Assembly: GCF_026213295.1 (NCBI RefSeq)
Contig: NC_079419.1
Coordinates: forward strand, 8,317,061-8,381,060
Direction: 5' to 3'
DNA: 64,000 nucleotides
DNA from: Gadus chalcogrammus
Taxonomy: Eukaryota; Chordata; Actinopteri; Gadiformes; Gadidae
The notes under the pieces were generated by a model. The model was not told the origin of the DNA. It saw only the letters and a program-made list of their open reading frames with translations, and did no database searches. The first letter of the stretch is position 1. The number at the start of each line of letters is the position of its first letter. Position numbers and translations under genes: made by a program. Positions 28,478 through 39,755 of the stretch are shown in pieces.

Positions 28478-30384
28478 GTGGCAGCCACAGCTCCCTGCCA
28501 CCATGTCGTCGTACTGCTTGAGCACCACGTTCTCGTCGTCGTCAAAGTACAGCAGGTTGATGGAGAAAAGCTTGTCGGGCACGCAGCACGGCGTCTCGAT
28601 GCCCCGCGTGAGCTTCAGGGCGTTGATGATGGACTGCACCGTGGCGTGGTTGCTGGGCCTCATGTTCTGCCCCAGCGGGAAGGGGCAGGAGCCCTTGCAG
28701 TGGTAGGCGTTGTAGCCGCGCGGCGACACGATCCAGCTCGACCAGCCGATCTCCTCGAAGTCCACGTAGAGGGGCAGGCGCTGGCAGGCCGCCGCCGCCG
28801 CGCTGCCGGGGTCCTCGTCGCCGTAGTCCAGGGACCGGGCGCTGCGGGAGGCCGGGGGGCCCGCCGCCATGGGTATGTGGGGCAGCTGGGGCGTGTCCAT
28901 GGGATCTGGGGGGGGAAGGGAAGAATCCGTCAGAATCAAATAGTTTACACAAAGAGTGAGCGGACATCATGAGATGTCAAAGGGAACCTTCTGAAGGCAA
29001 ACAGAGGAAGTAGACAAGGAGGAGACCACCCTCATCTAGGGGTCGAGGTTAGTCATGCTTCGCTTTGATTATTATAATGCAACCTCCTGATTCACCGGCC
29101 ATCAAAGCTAACTTTGTGCACAATATATTTCTACACCTGTAGAAGTCCGTCACTCAAATGAAATGAAGTGGTCTGGCGAGCTTAGCACGTTGCCTACCTT
29201 TTCCCTCGAGCGTGGCGGAGCGCCGGCCGTCGTCGGTGAACACCACCAGCATGGGCTGCTTGCTCTGGTGGTGGTTGCGTCCGGAGGCGAAGCGCACCAG
29301 CTTCATGTCTACCTGGCTGCCGCCCAGGGTCTTCACTACTACCTGGAGACCCTGGTTGTTGCCCTCGTCCACCATCCAGGAGCGCACCTTTAAGCAAAAA
29401 TTAATAGAAAAAATTAATAACTAACACATTTATCAACTGTACATCTAAATACAGGAAGTCCTGTTTGTTTTGTTACAGAATGTTATTTGTTTATTTTTTA
29501 CGAAATATTTTGAATCAGTAAGTAAGTACGTTTAGGGCAGTGCACACTTACAGCTTGGGTGATGGTGAACACTTCCCAGCCGCTTGAGTGGATGGGGATG
29601 AGTCGAGAGGACAGCAGCTTTCTGTCCTGCGTGATGTTCTTTTTCGTGATATCAAGCACCTGATAGACGCTGACCTGAACGGGAAGAGAATAAAAAGATT
29701 GATTGGGTTGAAATAAATATCTCTCCTCGCCTGGCGATTGGATCAGTATTGTTGTTAGTTATTTGCCTCCGCTTCTGATCCATGAAATGTTTACCTGGCA
29801 GAAATGATGTCTGTTGAATGCAACGGTTGACTGAGGGCGCAACTTGAAAAGATGCAGCTCAGCAGTCAGGACCTTCTCGGTTCTGGCCACGTTGGACAGA
29901 TTGAACCTGTATTCTTGTTCACTGCGCACTATCCGAAAAAAACACAACAAAGAAACCACATGAGAAACACATCCACCAGTGTGTAGCTCTATTTCCCAGT
30001 GCACGTCATACGGCAATTGAACGAGGATATACAGCATGAACAACGGATGGATCATTTGCATTGTCCGTGGAACTTACATTTGTCAAAGAAACTGCGCACG
30101 GTATTTCCTTCCAAAAGATAAGGGTCCTTGGTAACGCCGTCCACATCTGCCACTGTATTGTACAAATCGAGCATATATTGGGGCGCTTGTTTGTGGCCCC
30201 GAGCATGAGGGGGGTCCTCCATTCCAAAAACTTCCAAAAGCCTCTTGATGGCTTCGGAGCGAACCTCTTCCGTCTCGAAGTGGTTCTCCAAATAGTTGAC
30301 GGAGGGCCTCCCGGCAGACCTGCACAATAGAGAGGCGACGCTGAGAACGAAGAGGAGCATCTCGGACATGGTTTGCAGCTGCAT
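28475..30384 (-). CDS. admp: Anti-dorsalizing morphogenetic protein, a BMP-family ligand
   Basis: ADMP is a secreted TGF-beta superfamily ligand expressed dorsally (organizer) that signals through BMP receptors and takes part in dorsoventral scaling with Chordin. Exons: 30078-30384, 29795-29928, 29552-29674, 29198-29387, 28475-28905, total 394 residues. The N-terminus has a hydrophobic signal (MLLFVLSVASLLC), with three upstream in-frame Met choices. The prodomain holds an NIT glycosylation site. The likely furin site is RSAR before SLDYG. The mature domain has the seven cysteines in BMP spacing, ending CGCH. GYNAYHCKGSCPFPLG and DDENVVLKQYDDM are ADMP-like. Five Ala codons (GCC/GCG) sit just before the first Cys. 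A minisatellite touches the stop codon. pinhead lies directly upstream. Confidence 0.93.
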
Positions 30385-30439
30385 CCGAACCAGCCAGGAA
30401 CTGGGAATTGGAGTGAGTGCTGGTCCCTGGAAGGTCGAC

Positions 30440-30447
30440 TTTATATA
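30440..30447 (-). promoter_or_regulatory. TATA box of admp
   Basis: TATATAAA on the minus strand, about 56 bases before the first ATG, which predicts a start site near 30412 and a leader of roughly 28 nt. Confidence 0.6.
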
Positions 30448-30573
30448 TCAAATACTCAGGCCCCGTTTATAGTGTCCCCCTGGCCTCGGTAAACAGTAGT
30501 AAAGATGCTATTTGGTCGCAAATGTAAATCACCAATCAGCGAATATAAAGGGATACTAATGGCGTGGTTAACA

Positions 30574-30581
30574 AGGTGTGA
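30574..30581 (+). promoter_or_regulatory. T-box half-site upstream of admp
   Basis: AGGTGTGA, the exact core bound by Brachyury/Eomes/VegT factors, about 190 bases upstream of the admp ATG. A GTAAACA forkhead-type motif and a CCAAT box lie nearby at about 30.49-30.54 kb. Motif reading only. Confidence 0.4.
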
Positions 30582-31674
30582 ACCCCACTGCAGATTTATT
30601 CAGCAGACGTCTGGCATTAAACTTCAAATCAACTAATTCCAACCGACCCTTGGGACATTTTGATATATGGAGTGCCAGGTGTATCATTCTGCAAAGAATA
30701 TTTATTTGGTTTAGGATGTGGAAAATGCAAAGACAAAACGGACGAAATCAGAATTGGGCTGCGGAGTAGTGTTTGCTGCTCGCCATGGGAGGTTAACCGC
30801 TGCTGAAGGAATCCATTAATTTAGGATAATTGGGACAGTGTCTTGCGGGACTCCCATTCCTTCCTTAAATAGAAGGGTGTCGTTGGCTACACAACACATC
30901 GTCGGATTTGCATAACTTATTATCCAGTTATATGTGGATAATCACTGATTCAATGAATTTATAGAGATTCAACACCGACTGGCAAGGCAATAGCCTTGAA
31001 ACCTTTTAACATTTCCAGATGCTTGTTTTACGCATTGATATTTAGAAAATGAAAGCTTCAAATCAACGGTGGGGCTACATTTGATCAATGTTATTGAAAC
31101 CCAATTAACGATCAAAGTAGATAGTTGTGTGATGCGAGAAACAGTCCTTTTAATGTTTTAAGTGCCGTGTCATGTGTCATCCTTGATCTTTACGCACGAT
31201 GTGCAGTTTAAAATCTGAACTCACTTGCCCTCAATATAATTGTTATCAGGGACATCAAAGTGTTTTTTGTCCACCTAACACCCTGTAAGCAAGTCTTAAA
31301 CTTCTCACGTAGTCTACGGATAACACAACTTGTTGTTTCACACGTTTATACAAAAAAAATAAACTCTTTGCTCTCCGACACGTGTTTTAAGACAACTAAC
31401 AATTGGATTCTTTGGTTATAACAGAAAATAGATCCTATACCAAGCCCTGGTGCTTGGTCTTATATTGCTGTAGCCTTCATGATGGATAACAAGAGTGGTA
31501 GGTGTCAGGCCTACATGTCATTCCTAGAGCCTTTCTATTGTTTCATTCAAAGTATTTACGCCGCTTGCTCTTTTAGAAGGCTTTTAGAATCATTCCTACT
31601 AAATCCAAGTCGCACCATAAGGTTCTGCTTAATGAAATAAATACTAACTCTTTATCCATAGCTTTAGGATAGGT
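30582..31674. other. admp-pnhd spacer
   Basis: About 1.1 kb, AT-rich, repeat-poor, no ORF. Likely holds admp cis-regulation. Confidence 0.5.
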
Positions 31675-31680
31675 TTTATT
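31675..31680 (-). terminator. Polyadenylation signal of pnhd
   Basis: AATAAA on the minus strand, about 177 bases after the pnhd stop and roughly 1.2 kb upstream of the admp TATA box. Confidence 0.55.
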
Positions 31681-31856
31681 TACAAAATATATAGTTTACA
31701 TATATTACATATAATACAATACTATTTGAGAAGAGACGAAAGGCTTACGTGAAATATCAAAATTGTATCAAAAATACTAAAACCGCATTAGAAATACACG
31801 TCCCGAACGTCCTAGCGGGGAACAGTTCAGGTGCGCTCCACTGGAGGGCGCTATAT

Positions 31857-32861
31857 TTAGTTCTGGCATTGGCACGAGGTAATGGAAAGAACGGTGCGGG
31901 TCTGTCCATGCTGGTTCAGGAAAGTGTGGCTCTCATGGCTTTGTGGAGCACAAGAGGTTTGTGGTCTTTCAGCCCAAAGTCGACATATTTCTGGATCAGA
32001 GGGGCTCCTGCAATCAGAAGACGATGATTGAATACACTTGAAGTACAATTAAAAAACAAAGTCTAAATTTCCATTAATTTAAACACATATTTTCACATAT
32101 ACAGTATATCATTAAGCGTTTCTGAAAGATACATTTTGCCAACAGGTTTGTTATATTAGTAAATAAGAGTCTGAGTTTGACTTAACTACAACACTATATG
32201 GACTGCCATGATGTGGAACAACGGAGATGTTTGTAAAGAAATGTGGTCATTTTATCACGCTAGTCCTCCCACAGCCCACCAACACACATTAGCTATACGT
32301 CAGGGTGACCAGACAGACCGGCTGGAGCTAAGGCGCAGGCCTTTTGTAAATAAATCATTTTTAAAATAAATGTTTATTTTTCAATTTTTTTATCAATTTT
32401 GAAATGGCCCTGGTTCTAGTTTGCTGTTGAATATTCATTTTGAGATAGTAAGCAATCAGGCCTGTGTCTTTCTGATAGACTGCGACGTGATTCACAATGC
32501 CTGGGTCTATCTATTTACTCTATAGCATAATATACCATAATATATGCCATAAAACAATAGGCTATCAACAGTGTTGGGAAGGTTACTTTTCAAATGTATC
32601 CAGTTACAGAATTCCATTTTATGTCTTAAGTGTAGGAATGCGGCATCAAATCCTGCTTACTAAACAGGCCTATTCTGGTGTGTTCTTCTGTTCAAACTGG
32701 CTGCATGTGTTAGGCATAAGTCTCCCTGAAAGTGAACTATTTTAGATAATTGCTGTAGTGGAACAAAGACTATAAGAGTATGGTCATGCGAAAGATATTT
32801 GCTATTACATCTAACATTTTTTTCACTGAGCTAAGTGCATAGGTGTTGCCTATAAAATCGC

Positions 32862-32916
<55 letters not shown>

Positions 32917-34075
32917 CTTTCAATCATCTGCATTTTTATGTGTGTTTTCCAGCATACGTTTTATGTGGGTGTCTGTCCAAATTCCTGCTAGTCTTGGAGT
33001 TACCGCTAATCAAACAATAATTCCCATAATGCGCACGGCTGAGCGGCATATGCCTCTTACATCCAAAGAGGCATATGCTTTGTAGAACTGGATCGGGCCG
33101 AGGTGCGTTCGCTTTCACATCTCAAGCGAACCGTACCAGGGTTAGTTTGGAAGCGAACCGAGACCAGCTGTTCAGGGAGGTCTCGGTCGGCTGATTTGGT
33201 TCACATCGAAGTGAGGTGGTTGCATGCATACACACCAACGCAAACGTACCGAACCAAGGGGACCAAACTCGTTTAGTGCGCACTAAATGCTGTTGGTGTG
33301 AAAGCACGAATAAACTGCTGAAACAGAAGTATCCTCATGTAATCCATTGATTTCAACAATGTAACTGTAAATGACTGTCTAAATACCAACTATTTCAATT
33401 GTAACTGTAAGGGAATACAGTAAGCTATCATTTGTATTCTGAATACGTAACGCCGGTACATGTATTCCGTTACTCCCCAACACTGGCTATCAATGAAATA
33501 TAGAAGGATTTCCTATAATAGTATCTAATCTCGATTGTTTTGATTGGCTGGTTTACCCAAGCCTGAAAGCCAAAGCATGCATATCCAAGTAAACCATTGG
33601 GTATACATGAACTGCCCAATCTTTTGCTAGTGTACTACATTAACAATGAGATGTTGATTTGCATAAGAATATTTCCTATTTTTCTTAATTTTCAGAAGTA
33701 TATTCACTGTGACGACACCCATTTTTCAATACTGGTTTGCTTTGCAAGCATTGGTTGCAGGGGAATGAATGAACCGACTACATACACATTTGGTGTTTGG
33801 GGTTAAGGAGGATCAATTTAACACCCTGCTCACACACAGTTGTTAGGAGAAGGGAAGGTGGGATCTGGGGGTATGTGTGTGGCTGGGGGGGGGGGGGTGG
33901 GTGTTGACTCTGGGCCAGCTGTGTTCATGCTTACCTGAGAAGGCATCGGTTTCCTGCAGTGCAGCCTCCCATACATCTGCCCACGTCTATTTCCTGTGGA
34001 AAGAATTAGCAAAACACAGAGAGGGCCATCAGCTCACAGCTAGCCCACAAATATTGACCAGCGTGGTGGGGGGGG

Positions 34076-34146
<71 letters not shown>

Positions 34147-37100
34147 AGAGTGGCAGGGGGGTGGGGGATAGGGGGTAGGGGGCGGGCCATGTGCTGTTTA
34201 ACATGGCAACTGCTTTGATTTGACACCTGCGACACCATTTGTGTTTGCTCTTTCTTCACACCCTTGGTGTGAAGGCTGGCAGACGGCTCTGACGCAGGGC
34301 TGGCCCAATTACTTGTTCTGTTTCTGCTCCGGGTTTATTTATAAACCACCATGTGAAATCTGGTTTTACCGAAGGCCATGCTCTCTGATTATGACTGATG
34401 ATGTGGAGGAGGATTGTGGGGAAAAAAAGGATTGAGTGGTACATTTCAATGAACCTCACCAAATAGTTTGAATCACAATCCTAGTATAGAGCTGCAGTTA
34501 CATCTGTGTTGAATGGCTTCTTTCTGATCAGTGAAGAACTAATTAAAACACAACTTTTAGTTGTTATGTGTGTGTTTTTTGTGTGTTTTTTAGCCAGAAA
34601 GCGAAAGACTTTTAAACAATCGCCTTTTTCAAAATGTTATTGCTATCCAGACGGCTCTATCGTGTAATGTGTATTGGTATAGTAGGCCCAATGGAGCCAT
34701 GCACGTGTGATATCCTATAGCACTTAACACATGAGTGTGTGCGGTGCCAGCCACTAGCCCTATTGGGGATTGAGTACTCTCCTCTAGACGTCCTGATGTG
34801 CCTAAAGAAATGCAATTACCCTGTCTGAGGGGTTTTCTTTTGCAGCTTCCTGTACACTAGCCTATCAAAGGACACATGTGGATTATACAGGCCCGAATCA
34901 GAAGCAGACTTTTAATCTTCGTAGAGAGGGGAAATTAAGAACTCTAGGCTTTGTGAACATTTCAAATAGTATGAAGACCTTTCAAAACATCCACGTTTTT
35001 GCCTGAACCAACCTTTAGTTTCTCCTCTTTGATTCCGTCTGTTTGGTCCACTATTTCGTAGTAGTACTCGATAGATGGGACTCGGTAACAACTCTCCTTC
35101 AGCTCACAGGCCACCACCGTCTGGACGAGGTTCAGTTTGTTGGGGGTCTCCACTATGGCTGAGGCAAACTTGGTGGGGACACAGGAGAATCCATCTGAGA
35201 AGGACACAGGAATAAATGTATACAGTCAAGTTTACAATTTATGTAGCTTTATTTGACTTGAGGGTTTTATTTTTTAGTGTTTAGGGATGTTCAATGAGGG
35301 GAGGTTTCCCAAGGGACCCCTTTCACAGGAGGAAAAGCACTAGTTTAGGAATAACATTAATTATGAGGCCATTCGATTTTGGTAGGACAACATTATAGAC
35401 ACAACATTTACAGTGTCAATGTCTGTGCGACAATACATAAACAAAATCAAGCTTCTGTTAAAATGACCGGAACATACAGTAGATTTAGCCTAATATTGAT
35501 GTATGTTCCCCTCAAGACTGCGGGCCAATTACAAAGCAGCGCAATGTAAACAGAAACCTGTCGCCATTTTAAATAAGATTTCTTGTAATGGTTAGTGGCC
35601 TATACCTATACTATATTTTCTGTGACTCATGCTTCAGTTGTCACATACGGGAATAATTGTAAGTATATTGAAGCATGTTGGATAATGCAGGTAGGCCTAG
35701 CTATGACCTTAAAGGCCATACACACCTGGGGAGCCCTTGGACTTAGTGCATCCTCCGACGTCGACAACATTCTCGTAAGGCGTCTCAAAGAAATAGGTCC
35801 TCAATGCAGGGGTCCGGAGACACTGGGTGATTCTTGTTTCACAATGGCATTCCTGGATCACCTCGACCTCCCGTGGCCCTTCAAACAGAAGCACCCGGTC
35901 CACTCTCATCCCCGTGGGCTCGCACACGTGGCTCTCCCCGCAAGACGGTGTGTGCTCGGGGGGCTCCGCGCTCTCCGTGTACGTCGTTCGCGGCCCCATC
36001 TATTAGTAAGAAATCATATTGTTAAGACATGTTGAAACGTGTTCCTTGGTTGATGGCATCGTTGGACTATCATACCAAATAAAAGTGCTAAGCTTTTGGG
36101 TTTCGATAATGAGTAGTTCTGTATTTATAATTGGCAAAAAGCTATATCAATATGCCATATTTTCGTGGAAAGACTGAAAAGAAAATATAAGACTAAAAGT
36201 GAAATAGAATAGTAATTTCCTAAAATGTCGACAAAGTAATATATTTCGTTTTTATGCCTTCGCGAACAATAATGAGGTAACAGTGCGCCCTTGTGGCTGT
36301 TTCAAAATTGCAGGGTCCACTCACCTTTTTGCTTCGGAGAAATTCCAGCATTGAGGAATACTTGAGGTAATCCTGCTGCGTGCGATCGTTTGATGTCCTG
36401 TACGCGCTCCCACAGTGGGAACGGCACATGCCCACGTCCATACTGACCGGACTCCCAGAGATGTCTGCCAACAACACACAATTATACATTATTGGCATGA
36501 AAATATTTCCCATGCATTGATAAATAATAAAAGAAAATTAAAACTATTTTCCTGTATTTTAACTATCCTGTAAAATGTGAAAATGAGAGTAGAGTAGACC
36601 ATTATCCTCATACAGAGAACCCAATTGAGGTTTTATTTCAGACAAAACAATGGTTATGTTAATCTTTGTGTAAAACTGGTTTTCAATCCTTTTACCTTGA
36701 CCAATGTAAACAAAGTGGCTCTGTCTTCTGCAGCATGCTCTCAGGGCAAACAGGTTTCTCTGCTCCCCATGCTTGCTCCACACCTCTGCCACTGAAGAGA
36801 ACCACACCTAACAGGTTAATACATTGCATACATACAGCTGCTCAGATCAGAAAAACATTAGTTTTAACTATATATTCGCTCAGTACAAGCAGAAGGAAGT
36901 TTTAATTAAGGGCCAGAAAAACAACAAAGGTACATTTATTAATTCACAACTATTTGTAGAAGTATATTATTAAAATACTATTAATAATTTAATAATTTAA
37001 ATATGTAATAATAATATGTGTCACAATGTGGAAGAAAATCCCCAAATAAGCAAACAAACAGCAACGACATTCAAATAAAATACTTGGTTCAATTTATCCA

Positions 37101-37374
37101 GACTACATCTATTTTTGTTGAGATTATTTTACTTGAAATACGTTTCTCCCTCCGGTATACACTTTCACCCTCCCCCACGCCTCTTCTCACACCATCCCCC
37201 TCCCCTTCATCTCACACATAAATTCATATAAAAATGATTACAACGTATCTTGGCCAAGACAAATAATGAACACCAATTAGCAAATAGCTGTCAACCTAAA
37301 ACACAGAACAAACAGTACTCACGGGTGAGGTAGAGGACGGTGAGATAGAGCAGACTGGACCCATGTGTATCCAT
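31857..37374 (-). CDS. pnhd: Pinhead, secreted cysteine-rich developmental protein
   Basis: Pinhead is a secreted protein of early chordate embryos, reported to act in mesoderm and dorsoventral patterning and linked to admp. Exons: 37323-37374, 36696-36791, 36325-36464, 35726-35999, 35013-35194, 33935-33993, 31857-32007, all in phase, 317 residues. The N-terminus MDTHGSSLLYLTVLYLTLAE is a signal peptide. The rest is cysteine-rich with no membrane segment. The pattern D-V-G-x-C recurs three times (DVGMC, DVGGC, DVGRC), each followed by a segment ending in a hydrophobic run and Cys (VEVIQECHC, QTVVACEL, LSITSCQC). The last exon ends CQCQN. The intron before exon 6 contains a 38-base G/C homopolymer. 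Identification rests on the cysteine pattern plus the adjacent admp. Confidence 0.85.
32569..33485. mobile_element. Composite hAT-type element with nested repeats in a pnhd intron
   Basis: Ends CAGTGTTGGG and CCCAACACTG are inverted. The target duplication GCTATCAA lies at 32561-32568 and 33486-33493. The 917-bp interior contains a (GA)n tract (about 32865-32914), a perfect 13-bp hairpin (33046-33058 with 33066-33078) and a second repeat-like block (33090-33320). Confidence 0.85.
34078..34145. repeat. (GT)n followed by a 38-base G run
   Basis: GT run then unbroken G from 34108 to 34145, in the pnhd intron about 115 bases from exon 6. G-quadruplex-prone and error-prone to sequence. Confidence 0.9.
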
Positions 37375-37444
37375 AGCTGTAGTCCGTATGCTCCTGCTCA
37401 GCAGCCAGTTCCAGATTGTACCCTGAGCTTATCGAAGCCTCTGA

Positions 37445-37452
37445 TATTTATA
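37445..37452 (-). promoter_or_regulatory. TATA box of pnhd
   Basis: TATAAATA on the minus strand, 71 bases upstream of the ATG, predicting a leader of about 45 nt. Confidence 0.6.
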
Positions 37453-37809
37453 CAGGACCTCACTGCCGCTGCTGCCGTCTGGAATGACACTGGAAGGGAA
37501 CAACGTCTCCCTCCAATGGTGTGGGAACTCCTTTCTGAAGAAGCTGAAGAAGTAAAAAGTGCGAGTAATCAAATTTCCATTCCCAGTGCCTCAGGGAGTT
37601 CCTAGCAGACGGGGGTCCACTTCAAAGGCCAGAGCTCCCTACGTCGTGAGCTTTCACCTCTTGTTCCCCCTGGGCTCTGGTGAGATGCCCTGTCTCTAGT
37701 GTGTGGACTTTCCCTCTCGCTTGGACCTTAATGAAGGGCTTAAGTAGGCCTGAGCCTTTAAGCGGGACTCATTCAAAGGCATTAATCATCTTTTATCTCC
37801 GGGGGGGGT

Positions 37810-37824
37810 AGGTGTTTAGCACCT
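37810..37824. promoter_or_regulatory. Palindromic T-box-like site upstream of pnhd
   Basis: AGGTG-TTTAG-CACCT: two inverted AGGTG half-sites, about 440 bases upstream of the pnhd ATG. This is the arrangement T-box dimers can bind; not tested. Confidence 0.35.
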
Positions 37825-39755
37825 CAAAACCCTGGCCTAAACACACAAACAAGGCTCAGCATGGGGGCTGTGAAGCTCCCTTTTGGAGGGACCCAGGCAC
37901 CTTTGTGTTTATTCAACGTGGGGGCCAAATGGCCGGCCCTTGGAATCCCAAAGGTTTCAAGGCGGGAGCGACTATAGTCAAGAGATAAGTACATGTCGTG
38001 TACAAACTAACATCTATGTTAGTTTTCAGATAATATTATCCTTTCTTATATTTGTTCATTTACCTCGTCGTCTCTTGGGTAAAGAGGAAATTATAAAGAA
38101 GATACCACGCGTGGTATAGAAAAATAGAAAGGAATCCTAAAATCAACTACTTGGGGTTTTTCTGGCCCCTGAACTAATTTCACCCAGGAAAAAACAATTG
38201 TTGAAACATGCAGTGTTTTTGATCAACCCAATATCAATAAAAAAGTCCCATAAAACTTTAAAATGCAACTGAATTTGAGTAAATCGCAGACGTTGTGGTA
38301 GCCTCTAGCCATTGCATCCTAATACCTTCTGGAGCAACATCTCTAGCAGAGGCCTGCAAGGCTTTGATGTGCTAATGTGATCCCCTCACGGCGGGCCCCC
38401 CATCACCGGATCATCGTTAGGATAGTCGTCAGCCGCCAGACACTTTGACTAAGGCGATACCCTAACAGGAGTTTCAATGGCTGCTCCCTGAAATCATTTA
38501 GAATCATTGGATAGATACGTTGTCATCATGACATGATACGCTTATTCAACATAAAGAGATAATCTAATTATCTACTCCAAATCATCCGTTGATAAACACA
38601 ATGTCTGAAATCCAAACATTGAAGATCATTTTTCCGGCCTAGATTCAGAATTTGAGGCTATTAGGCTTCTAACTCTTTGTAGCCTGTTACGATGGACATG
38701 TCACAACATTACCGAACCATAACATGTTTAAGCTCACCTTTTTAATGAAAAGTGTATATTTCCTGCCCATGATGTAACGATGCAAGCAATGTCCTATGAG
38801 GTATACCGTTACGTGACACATCACCTGCAACATGAGTTCAGAGTGTATCCACCTTTAACCCTCTGCCATCCAATCCATAATGTTAGCCCTGTTTAGGGCA
38901 GAGGATTGGGTAGTGCTGAAGTGTGACAGACAGATAGACGGCACATGTACTGTCTACTGAGGATTGAATGTGGCCCTTTGGGAGCTCAGGTCTTACCTTT
39001 TGGCTAGAGGCTTGGTCACAGGCTTTCCTCCAGACCTAATGCAGCCTCGCCATAACATAAGTAGACACCTGAACCTGGCGCTGTATGTAAAGCAGGGCTG
39101 CGGACCCGTGTATGAATAGGAAAAACATGCAGACACAAAATATAAAAAACCCAAATTTGAATAAAAACACAACTTAGAAGGTGCATGGTTCGTTTTTCTT
39201 TCCCGACATTTTAGATGAATGACATTGAACCATTGAAGTAGTGCAATATAGAGCAATAAAGCAATGCATCGGCGCACACAAGGCAATGAGCAACTCCACC
39301 CCCTTTTAAATCACTTGTGACCTTCCACGGAGAGGTCACAAGTTTGACCCCCCCCCCCCCTGCCAGCCAGACCTATTATATCACATGCAGCCCGTTACAT
39401 TGTAATTCAGGACTAATCTCATCTGCCCCTGTTATGGACTCCAGCGCCCAGGGATTACAGGGGCATATTCAGGGATTACAGAGTTTGGATGCTGAGGAAC
39501 GTCAGGTTCGGATTATGTCAGCCATAACGGACAGGAGCCGCAGAGGAAGAGCAGGTCATACGACCAGGCACCCTGCAGGAGAGGCCGTTGCCTCTGTGCC
39601 ACTACAACGCTCCTCACGGAACAGTGGCCAGTGGACCGTCGGGGCCATCCGAGGTCTGGAGTTTGTCATTCCTTCAATTAAGCAGGAGTCAATACTCAAA
39701 GAAAACCTTGCCTTTTCCAAGTTGTCCATGACGACAAATACCGACAGAATTGAGA
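37825..39755. other. pnhd upstream region and NIM1-like leader
   Basis: No gene up to 39.4 kb. A 120-codon ORF (39434-39796) overlaps the inferred kinase start and is treated as an upstream ORF. Confidence 0.45.

Noticed and set aside
28478..28972. 164-codon frame antisense to admp exon 5
   Set aside because: Composition shadow of the admp mature domain.
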